From Calliopum simillimum (taxonomy: Eukaryota; Arthropoda; Insecta; Diptera; Lauxaniidae), in the NCBI GenBank assembly GCA_951812925.1, contig OX638372.1, positions 70,077,407-70,141,406 on the forward strand: a stretch of DNA of 64,000 nucleotides. The letters run 5' to 3'. Under the pieces are notes generated by a model that saw only the letters and a list, made by a program, of their open reading frames with translations, searched no databases and was not told the origin of the DNA. The translations under genes were made by a program, and so were the position numbers. Positions 47,601 to 59,600 of this stretch are shown piece by piece (the stretch's first letter is position 1; the number at the start of each line of letters is the position of its first letter).

Positions 47601-50600
47601 TGAAGTCTTTTCAATGCGCTTCCGTTTCCCGTTGGGACCCTTTTCATGAAAATGACTAAAAACGCCAACTTCAACACCCTGTATTTAAAAAACAAATGTA
47701 CTAGGACCAATTCCTCCCGGATTGTTGCTCTTGCACACCGAATCCACCATATTGCCAAATTTGAGCGAAATCGGAGAACAAAAAATTTTGAGCTGGTACA
47801 CTTGGCGTGGATACATAAATTTAAAAATTGCTAAAAAACGGGTTTTTTATACTTTTAGGTTAGAATATCTCAAAATCCTATCATGATAGAGCACTTCCAC
47901 GAACGGATTCGGATTCAGCACCAAAAAAAATGCGTCGAAAGTGTTTGTTTTTTTTACTGTTTGTTTCTAATTTTTGTATTTACAGATCCAATCCAATAAG
48001 AAACCGTTTTCATCAATGAAATTACAAACAATAAAACATTGCTCACACGGTGTAATAGTTTTCTGTTCCATATTAATAAATAAATAATTTAGTTTTTGTT
48101 CAAAGCTTTCACGAATCATTCTAGTATTGGTTTGCACTTTGACTGCATTATCTGCAATAAATTTTATATTATTTATTAGTTACACATGTATGTACCTCGA
48201 CTTATATATTCAAAATCCAAACGGCATCCTAGTTCTGTTAAAAACTCGAGTATAGTAGAAGTGCAACCAACATCAATACTGGAACGAACTAATGTTGGAC
48301 GCGCTCGGTCAAGTTCCGGCTGGCCGGTGTATCGCAATTGAAAAGGAGCTTCCTTATCTAAAGCTCGGCGTACGCGTAGAAGCAGAGGTGCCTGCTGATT
48401 TGGCTGCCGCAAGCTCAGACATACTTCTAAATCGTGAAACGTTTCGGGTGATGTGTCAACATTATCACATAGCCCTTTTAATCTACAAATTCAAAAAAAA
48501 AAAAAGAATATATGTAGGTAATTCCATTTTTCTAGTTTTGAGATAATTCAATTTTAAGATTTTTAAAAATTTGAATCTGCACTGATTTTCGATTTTCTTC
48601 TTTTTTTTTTTTCTTTTAACTTTCCAATTGTGCCACTTTAGAGGGCTCTGGTTGGATATGATTGTTAATGAAGGAAATTTTACCAGAAAATTATCTTCTC
48701 TTCTTTATACGAGCTAAAATTGTATGTTTTTTTGTTTGTACTTATTTCTGTGCCAATATTTTTTCTCGAAAACGGCTACAGCGATTTTAATCAAACTTGG
48801 AATAGTGTTGGATATTAGCATACAATGAAGAATGAGATAGGTTTGAATTTTGTAAATGCTCACCAGGGGGCGTGGCACTGCCCTAAATTTTAAATTTGAT
48901 TTAGTCATAACTCGCAAACCATACAAGGTATTTGAACGAAATTTGGTAAGCAGGTACGGCTTGATAATACCTTGTAACAGACAAAAAGTGGGCGGGATCG
49001 TAGAAGTGCCACGCCCACTTTTTAGGTCTTGACAATATTGATTCAATATTACTCGAAAACGATTCCAACAATTTTAATGAAAAATAAGGAGATGAGCCTA
49101 ATTGCTATCGGGCATCTCTGATCTGAAATTGGGCGAAATATCGCTGTTGCGCGTGGAACCTCCCATACAAGCCAAATACGTTAAATGCTATTTCTCGCAA
49201 ATGGTTCAAGATATTTTAATGAAATTCAGTATGTAGGTACTACTTATCAATGCCTTGTAATAACCGAAAAGTGGGCGGTATCGAAGAAGTACCACGCCCC
49301 CTTTTTAACCATTGAAAATTTTGATTCGATATTAGAGTAGAACGGGGTAATGTCGTGCAGGGGGTAATGTCGTGCACTGGCTGTTTTAGCCCAAAGAATT
49401 GAATGATTTACCAACTGTTCGTAAGGTAGGGTAGCAATTTTCACCAGTTCGTCTCTACAGAGTAACCTTTTTTTCAAAACGCACGCTTTCGGGACGATAA
49501 AAGTGTTTTTTATCGGGTCAGAAAAATAATTTTCCTTCCGGGAAAATATACAGGTAAGTATTTTCTGAAACGAAATATCCTGGCAAAGAAAAGAAGTATT
49601 TGGTTTTCGAAAAAAAATTTTGGGCTTCACCGAGTTATCGAAGTTGACCTTTAAAACGACCATTGGGGTAATGTTGTGCACATTTACTTACACAAACACA
49701 ATTTCTTGCTATACAAATGTTGTTACACATGGATGTAACCAATGAAATTATCTTTCGATCGGATGCTTACTCATTGCATTTGCTTGAGATGTACGGCTTT
49801 AAGAGCATGTCAAAGTTGAATGCACGACATTGCCCCGTTCTACTCTACACAACATATAATGTACTTCACACTTGTATAATAATGAATAAATACATGATAA
49901 TGCTAAATCTCCACTAATAGAACCACTACCTATCATTTCTCACACATTTTGGTACCTTTACTATAATCGGAAAACAATGCACGACATTACCCCACAAATT
50001 TTGAGGGGGGTAATGTCGTGCACATTTTTTTTTTTTTTCTTCACTTACACAAACACAATTTCTCGCTACACAAATGTTGTTACACATGGATGTAACCAAC
50101 GAAATTATCTTTCGATCGGATGCTTACTCGTCGCATTCGCTTGAGATGTACGGCTTTACGAGCATGTCAAAGTTGAGTGCACGACATTGCCCCGTTCTAC
50201 TCTACTCGAAAACGACTCCAACAATTTTAATGCAAATTTAAAAGATTGTACCCCTGAAAACAAGTATTAATATGTGATATGCCATTATATTGCAAAAACT
50301 CGTTGAAGGGCGTGGCATCGCCCACAAAAATATAATACGATATAAAAAGAAAACTACTAAAACAATCTTTCTGAATTTAACTATAGGGAGTCTACTTTCT
50401 ATTAGGCACCTACGATCTGCAAGTGGGCAAAATATCGCCGGTGGACGTGGAACCTCCCATACAAGTAAAACACATTAAATGATATTTCTCGTAAATGATG
50501 TAACATTTTTTGTGAAATTTGATATGCGTGTGTGGTTTATGAGTACCTAAATGATGAAAAGTGGGTGGTATTTCTTATATGCAGTCTTATGTATTTTTGA

Positions 50601-53600
50601 CGCTGAGTCCGTCTTCATCAACAAAACTGTCATTTATACCTGACGGATTTCGAAATATCCTTGCTTGAAGTTGAAGAAAACGCTGTGCTTAGTCTTATAG
50701 CGTAGCTACAGGAAAAGATGAAATTCTTTTTTATTAATGGCATCGAATAGCCACACTCTTCCTCATAAAAATATATTTTCACACTTTTCCAATAGGACTC
50801 TTACTTTCCGAGTTATGATCCTTTGAAGAGAAGATATTTCAGGGTTGTTAGTGTCATTAGGGTGAATGCACAGATATAAAAAATGGGTGATGCAAAGCAT
50901 CCAAAATATTTCCTTTTTTGCATGAGGGCTAAAATACCTTCTCTTCAAAGGATCATAACTGGGAAATCGAATAAAATTATCAGATCAGATTGTCGACCGA
51001 GCAGGAATCGGTCTCCAGGTACCCATAATAATAGAACAACCCAAAGCTCAAAATTCAATACCCGTCTAAAATAATTACAACTATATCGAGCCTTAGCTGC
51101 GAAAAAGACTAAACCGACAAAAAATAAATTTAACAGTAGAACTTTTATTTTGAATTTTCTTTGCATTCATTGTAGTGCAAAAGTCAAAACTTCGTAATGG
51201 TACTTTTTACAGTCATGAAATTTGAAGGAAAGATGCCATCGACGCGAGTTATCGATTTAAAAAACGGAAATCTGAAATCGTGTCGGTTAAGCCTTTTTGG
51301 CGGTTGGGCTCGATACATTAATTTGAATAAGTATAAATAGAAACTTATAATGAGAATTAATTTTTCCTGCTATTTAGCATTGTACGTGAAAATACGTGCA
51401 TATAAGTGTGCTCAAAAGGACACTTTAACAACTTTTGCACTGGTATAAGCATAAAAAAAAAGTATTGATAGGGGGGGAGGTTTAGGTTACCGTCACATGA
51501 CGCTAGGGGGGTCTGGTCTAGCGTCACTTTTTGTCACATAGGGGGGAGGGGGTTCATTTTAGCGAATTTTAACGTCACGGAGTTTATGGACAGCCCCTAA
51601 ATCGATCTTATAAATTTCTTTGCCATTCAAGTCATACTACTGAAGACGTTAATGGATAATTCGGTACTGGAAGACTTGTCTAACTTATGGTAAACCTCAT
51701 TAGCCTATTTTGAATCCGATAGTTTTGGGTGGTTTTCCTTAATTTACTGTACAATTTCGTTGAAAATTTTGTTTACTGTAACTCTTCCTTTATCAACCAC
51801 TCTGTTGTCATGTAGAATGCATTATTTTATACTGTGCATTTTTGAACCTCTGAAAAAACCATTTGTACTATTTTCCAAAGCGAAAACCAATTTTTGAATT
51901 GGTGGAAGGCTAACTCCCGTACCAATTACCGCACTATGTATTTATTTTGTGCTACAGATGGTTCATACCTATACTAAGGGGGATTGGACACCTGGTACAT
52001 AAATGTAAATAATGTCAACCTAACACCTTCCAGAAATCGGGGTGATTAGACCCACCATATACAAATTTTTATTTAAATCCTATACCTCTGAACCTCTAGC
52101 AGCTTTGATTCCAATCGAACTGATTGCGCTTCCTACAGTAAAGGGCAGAACAACGTTTGCCGTGCCCGCTTGTAAATATATATTCTCTGACTCATTTACA
52201 TTTGCATAACAGGTCATTCAATAAGTCCGTAGTATAAGTAAGAAAAAAACAAAAATTTTGACCAAACTCGATTTTATTATTCAACATAGTTGTCTTCAAG
52301 GGCGATATAACGAGTATAGCGATTTTCCAACTTTTCGATACCACTTTTACAGTACGATTTTTCTTTTTCGTCAAAAAAGGCCTCAGCTGACTGTCTTTTG
52401 GAATCTGGTGTGTAAAAGTGAAGCCATGTTTCATCCATTGTCACATATCGACGATAGAATTCGATTTTATTGCGGTTTAACAGCTCCAAACACTCCTCTG
52501 AAGCATCAATTCGTTGTTGTTTTTGGTCGACTGTGAGCCCACGCGGCACCCACTTTGCACAGAGCTTTTGCATACCCAAATGTTCGTGTAAAATGGCAAA
52601 AACACTACCATCTGATATCTTTACAATGTCAACTAGCTCGTGCACACCTTCAATTTGCAATCGTTCATAACCAATTTGTGGATTTTTTTTATGTTTCTGC
52701 CTCATTTGGGCGTCCACTGCGCTCTGCATCATTTGTGCTGGTACGACCACGTTTAAATTCAGCAATTTATTTGTATCGATGGAGGAGAGTTCGGATAATG
52801 TTAATCAATCCATTGTTTGGTTTCCACTGTATTTTTTCCATCAGAAAGCAATGCTTTATCAAAACTCGAAATTGACTTTTTTCCATTTTTTTTTTTTTCA
52901 CTAACTAAAGTTGTTTCAGACAAAATGCTATAACTCACGAATCAATAACCCGATTGCTGTCAAATTTATACACGTATCGTTTGAAGGTTAGTTCTAAATA
53001 AAAATCATATGGAAAAAGTTCTAGTAACGCCATCTATGTGTCATCCTACGGACTTATTGAATGACCTGTTATGTTTTGTTTTTCTTTTCCTTTCATTCTT
53101 AATATATATACAGTGAGAAGCATAACTCTCAACATGTTTGCTATTTTCGACTTAGTACTACTATAGCGTCCGTTCTGATTACATGACCAACAGGAAATAT
53201 AAACCAAACGGAAGCTTTACCTTTCCTCTATTCAAATATGTGAACAATTTTACCGAACTTCACACCATAAAAAAATAATGAACAAAAAACCATTTCAAAA
53301 ACATGTTGACAGTTTTGCACTGCTTTAACAGATGTGCGTACAAACCTGGAACGTGAATTTTTCCTAGTTTAAAAAAACGATTCCAATAGATTTCGTTGTT
53401 CTGATTCCAAAACTGGCAACAGAATCCTTCTAACTTGTCAGGTTTTCGAGGTATCCAAATCTAAAGGTTCAAAAAACGACGTTTTTGCTGTTTTTCAAGT
53501 TAAGTTCCAGGACGCAAGGATTTTTTTTGCTCTATTCCGTAAAGTGCACTAGAACATTTTGCTCTTTCTCTTTCCAAAAAAGTGATGAGTGGTTATCTAC

Positions 53601-56600
53601 GATTTTTCCTTGGAAAGTAATGGCCACTCTAAGATGACTTCATGAAATACCCAAAATTCATACTAAGAGTAATTAGGGCATTTTTTGGCCGTATATTTCC
53701 AAAAGGATATGTTTATAAACTATATATATACCAATTGAACCTTGTTTAGATGGCATAAATCCAATTACTGCCGGTATAGCCATTTTATGACTAACGTTAG
53801 AAGTTCCTAATCACGCAGAGAAATCGCAAAATTGAACTTGAATATAGAAAAACTTAGTCTGAATTCAATAATTGTCGCCGAGGACAGTAACGGTAAAGTG
53901 ATTTTGACCACTTCGCTCCTGTGTCGTTGACCAATGCTTCAATAACGACAGTTACCGAAGTAACATTTAGTAAACATTAGACAGTTACGAATTATTCCAC
54001 TTAAAAATCAAATTTGACATTTTTTGCATTCAAAATTAGGGGGACGCGAAAATTAGGTTTCTTTGAATAATTGACCATATATGTTTGTACGTGGCCAAAC
54101 TTTTATCGAAAACGACTGTAGCGGTTTTAATGAAATTTCAGATAATGTTAGATATGAGCGTAGATTGAAGAATAAGCTACGTTTGAACTTTGTAGGAGGC
54201 GTGGCACCGCCTTAAATTTTAAATTTAATCTGGTCATATCTCGCAAACCAAACAAGGTATTTGGTGAGCTTATCAATGCCTTGTTACAAACAAAAAGTGT
54301 GAGGGATCATAGAAGTGCCACGCCCACTTTTTAACCATTGAAGATTTTACTTCAATATTACTCGAAAACGACTCCAACCATTTTGATGAAATTTTAAGAG
54401 ATATTACCCCTGAATGTGATATGCTGTGATATTGGAAAAACTCGTTCAATGTCTTTTAAATATACTAAAAGTGGGCAGCATCGAAAAAGTGCTTTTTGAC
54501 TTTTCTTGATTGGTTTTCCGTTTATAACTTTACAATGCTGCTACTTTAGAGAACACTGGTTGGAGAGAATTGTGCACCAAACCATGAAGAATATCATAAG
54601 CTACTTATTCCAATAATGATAATTTCGGAGATACCAAGTTGAAGCATTGACGTGACGATATGATGTGTCGTTAAAGTGGGAAAATAGTAGAAAGGCGTGA
54701 CACCGCCTACAAAATTTTAATACGCTATAAAAAGAAAACTGATAAAGCGATCTTTCTGAAATTAATTGAATGGAGTCTACTCGCCATAATTTGTTTTTCA
54801 GTAAAAAGAGGGTGAAATATCACCAGCACCTCCCATACGACTATAAAACGTTTAACGTAACATCTTGCAAACTGTATAAAACACTTTAAGAAAATTTGGT
54901 AAGCGTGATTTGATCATCGCTCACATGTACTAGACCAGAAGTTACCGATATTTAAGTAATACCACGCTTACTTTTCAACAACTGAAAACTTTTAATTTAT
55001 AACCGATTTTCGTTCGAATCGGACATACAAAAATTGCAAAAATTTTATCATTGTTGCCGCTGTAGATAAAAATTATTCTTTTGCTAATATCCCTGGAACG
55101 ATTAGATTTTGATAAATTTTCGTATAGCAATTGCGGTTTAGGTGGGTTTCCATTCCCACAAACAGCTTTTTTTTCAATACTTTTCGATTTTATTTACGGT
55201 ACATTACTTATTTGAAACATTTTCTTATGATTTTTTACGATGGCATTTCCATGATTTAAAATTTTTAGGCGAAAAGGTCAGATCATATTGTATACCGAGC
55301 AGGGATCGGTCTCCAAGTACTAGGTCTTAAACCCTTTCATGCATTTGTTGTATGCATACAACACTTTTTAAACGCATATTTCTCCTGTCTAACGGTATAT
55401 TTTTCCAAACAAAATATCTCAGAAGTCTTAGCTTTAGTTAAGTGTTTTACTTTTACATATCTTTAAAGTTTTTCTGCTTCATTTTATGATTTTCATTAGT
55501 TGAAGTCGAACGATTTTGGAGCAGTAAATTTTCGCAATAAATAAGTGCCTAAATTTTTATGAAATCCTTAAATTAGAGCACCTTCTGGTAATGTGATATA
55601 GTCAGGTAATGTGATAGATATACCAGCTTATTTTCTTAAACAAAGATTTCTCGACAAAAATTTTCTTGCCAACATAAAAGTAAGGGAAAAAACAATTGCT
55701 GCCACGGCCCGCTTGAAAAAATTTAACTGAAAGGTTCGAGGACGAAGGAGTTTTTTGTTGGGTTCTTTTCAGGCCATCATCCGAAGTCAATCCTGACAAG
55801 AATCCAAATCGGAACACGTGCCGATTTTGAAAACGGACAGTTTTTCTATTTTTAAACGAATATTTTCAAATGTTTGCACTAAATACCCTTTATTTGTGCA
55901 TATATCGACCTCGGCTACACCCCTATGTGAAAGCTCATTCAATTTTATGAATATTTGCCCAAGAAACCATACCCCTGCGTTCGACTTTAGTTCGGCGCAT
56001 TTTCGATCGGAAATTTTACCTTGCATTTAATATTTTTTTTTAGCTTCATACTAAATTTTGAAAATTCTTATGGAGACAAAAGTAATGTCATAATATGAGT
56101 TGGCTGGTATTCTCTCAGTAATCAATTAGATTGGGTTCTGTTTGCATAAAAATTCACTTGATGGTGTTGAATTGATGATATTTATTCCAAAAAATTATTT
56201 CGGTCAAATAATTTATAATAAACGATTCATATTTTTACTTGCATTTTTGGTATATTGTTCTGTAAATTTAAAAAAAGCGGCTAATTTATTTTCTAAAATG
56301 CGCCGAACTAAAGTTGAACGCAGAGGTATGGTTTCTTGGGCAAATATTCATAAAATTGAATGAGTTTTCACATAGGAGTGTAGTCGAGGTCGATATATGC
56401 ACAAATAAACGGTATTTAGTGCAAACATTTGAAAATATTCATTTAAAAATAGCAAAAACTGTCCGTTTTCAAAATCGGCACGTGTTACTATTTGAATTCT
56501 TGTCAGGATTGACTTCGGATGATGTCCTGAAAAGAACCCAACAAAAAACTCCTTCGTCCTCGAACCTTTCAGTTAAATTTTTTCAAGCGGGCCGTGCTGC

Positions 56601-59600
56601 AAGTCAGTACGCCCTCGAATTTAAGTGTGAATAAAATCTAAATTGCAATAGATATTGTAATAACGCCGAAGTAAAATAATTTGTTAGTGGGTGCATATAA
56701 TTAGCCACAAATCGGGTGAGTTTTTTATTTGGTGAAGTATGTTTTAATAAAATAACCTAATTGTTTAAACACTGAAGATCGGGTAATGAGATATAGTCCA
56801 AGTCGTGATATCACATTACACGCATTCAATATCGCACTGCTTACGTTTATTAAATATTATTTTAAACAACTTTAGATAATACTAAAGAAAGAAAATATAC
56901 GCAAATCAGTTGCGGAATCAATGAGTACAGCTATCACGGCATTCAAAATATTAAAAAAATAAACATAAAGAGAGAACTGAAAAGAGATTCCCACTGTAAA
57001 AGCTTTTTCGGTTGCTCTAGCAAAACGGAGGAAGTTTGCAATTGCCAAGCTCCGACGATGATGAAAGGGCTGAAACTCTACCAAAAATTGATACAACGTG
57101 TCCATTTTGCAACAATTCTTTATAGATGAACACGAAAATTCAAACCGTGGTACAATGTTTACAATTCGAGATAATTTGGGCTCATAGTAAGTGTCTCCCT
57201 AGACGGCAAGCAATTTTTGTGTGCGAATCTTGCTTCTAATCTTAATTATATCAACTAATGTTTTTCTAATTTATATATTCATATTTTCCCTTTTAACTTT
57301 CTCTATTAGATTAACTTCCATTAGAAAATGTATTATTTTAGTTCTATTAGTTCTAGTTGAGTTAATTTTTGTTAATATATTTGATAAATCAATCCAAAAA
57401 ATTGATTTTAGTACAATGTTTCTGTTATATTTTACTGTTATATACTTATCGGGTGTATCACATTACCCGCCAATTTTATCAAGGGGTATTATTTGGCTTT
57501 TTCCGATTTTGTTGAAATATTTCCGAATTGGCTTACCGTATAGAGCTCCAAAGCAGTAATATATTGCATAATGCATTAAGAAACCATAATACATAAAGCG
57601 GTAGCAGCTATGCTACATAAGTAACTTGTAATTTAAAAAACAAAAATGCCTATATCACATTACCCGAAGTTACTATACTTCCTTGGTGATTTTTTTCCGA
57701 TGACAACATTTAGTAGAAAAGTGAAATATAGCAAGAAACAGGTAAAAATATTATTTAGGCTCTTTGCAGGGTATAGAAAAATTTCACACGTCTTTTCAAT
57801 CTTCAACTATATCCAAACTAATGTTTAATTAAATAAACATTACCATTTAGTCCCAAAATTAAAATTTGACATTGCAATTGGTTGTTTTTTTAGTTAATGC
57901 CTGTATATCAGAAGAAGTAAAAACGGGCAGCAAACTAAAATGGTACTTTTGCGAGGAAGTATATATATCTGGTGATGACGGTAATAGTTGTGATGATAAT
58001 ATATGATGATAATATACTATCTGTATTAAGACCTTAAATAATTCCAATCGCGATATAATAGACTTAGTTGATCAATTATTAAATTTTGATTTAATTTTGG
58101 TTCCTGTGCATAAAAGTCTGAAGTAGTACTTTATTATTCTTATATTTTGCCCCAATTTTAATTTTTATACCTAAGAAGGTCTTAAAATCGATAATAACGC
58201 GAGTTACCAATTTTTTGTAACGCGAGTTACCATATTATTTTTGCATTGTTTTAAAAAATACGATTTAATATTGTTGTTTCTAATAAAGAAATACTTATTG
58301 ATATTCTGCTGCCTTCATTTATGTCTAATGTAAAGAAATGTACCCACAAATTTCGCAGAAATCTGCGAAAGAAATTTACTCTCTGAACATGTTGTTCAAA
58401 AATGGGAACGAGAGTTACCAGCACAATTTACTATTTTGCTGGTGAAATATTAAGTTGTCACTGAAATTTCAACTAACCTATAACAGGAACAAAATATTAT
58501 GTTCATTAAGAATCAAATTTTTTTAGTAAATCCAAAGGATGAGCCTCAAAAACTTCATTAAACTCTTAAAAACTTTTATATTTGTAACGCGAGTTACCAT
58601 GGAACTACCCCGGGATTAAGTGTAGATGAAACTAACCAAATCTATCAGTTTGATTGATTTCGTATCTCAAAAAAATTGATTTTTTATACCGAAAATCACT
58701 ATTTCTACAATTTTGGGTTCTTTTAGCCATTTTTTCAGCGTTATTCCTTGTTTTCGTACATTTATTATACTGTGGGCCCTCGAGGAGGAAATTATCCAAA
58801 TACTTCAGTTTGATAGCTTTTTAATAAAAAAAATTTTAAAAAAATTTTACTCCTTTAATGCACCATGTTGTATGGGTACAACATTTTTTAAAAACTCAGA
58901 TATAAAAGTACGAGATCCGGCAGTAAAAAAATGTATCGATCGAGTTTTTAGTTAAAATCTAGTTTTTACATATATTTATGAATGGGGGAACATATTTTTG
59001 GCGGGTTGCCTATCAAAATGTGGCCGCAAGTATTATCAAATTGCGATTACTTACGAACCGTGAGTCGCACGAGAAAAAGTGCCCAGATCTTTTTTATGAA
59101 GAGTCATATGCTCTAAAACCCGATTTTTTTTTACGCAATAAACAATAAACGTAAATAAACATCGATTTTTAGTAAATAACTCCTAAACGGTAATTTTCTT
59201 TACATTTAATGAAAATTACATGTAGAGCATATGACACCTCATAAAAAAGATTTTGACACTTTTCCCCGTGAGACTCACGGTTCACAAGTTATCGCAATTT
59301 GATAATATTTGCGGCCACATTTTTAGAGGCAACTCAGCAAAAATATATTCCCTCATTCCTAAATATATGTAAAAATTAGGTTTTAACTAAAAACTCGATC
59401 GATAAGTTTTTTTACTGCCGGACCTTAGACTATTTGTAAGTTATTTTAAAATTGTTGATGAAATCAATATTTACCCTGATTTAACTGCTTTAAGATTAAT
59501 ATTATTAAGTTTAACATTATGAAATTTAATATTATTAATTATATTTGGGGTTTTCTGGCACACTTTACGTTTTAACATAGCCTTAACATTCTCAATCGAA

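Larger units (their letters stand above)
55576..57675. mobile_element. pogo-like TIR transposon, 2.1 kb, second family
   Basis: The ends carry CTTCTGGTAATGTGATATAG and CTATATCACATTACCCGAAG, with TA outside both (55574-55575 and 57676-57677). The GGTAATGTGATA word also recurs inside each end (55605, 56778, 57458). Size and organisation match the element at 216-2308: TA target, a foldback in the first half, and a cysteine-rich transposase tail in the second half. Confidence 0.65.

Noticed and set aside
56314..56634. 106-codon plus frame that looks protein-like
   Set aside because: It lies in one arm of the foldback 55697-56602, and the other arm gives the same peptide on the minus strand with interruptions.
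57221..57559. 112-codon very hydrophobic frame resembling a membrane protein
   Set aside because: I/L/F/V codons are expected from T-rich DNA. There is no start context or homologue, and it lies near the end of a pogo-like element.
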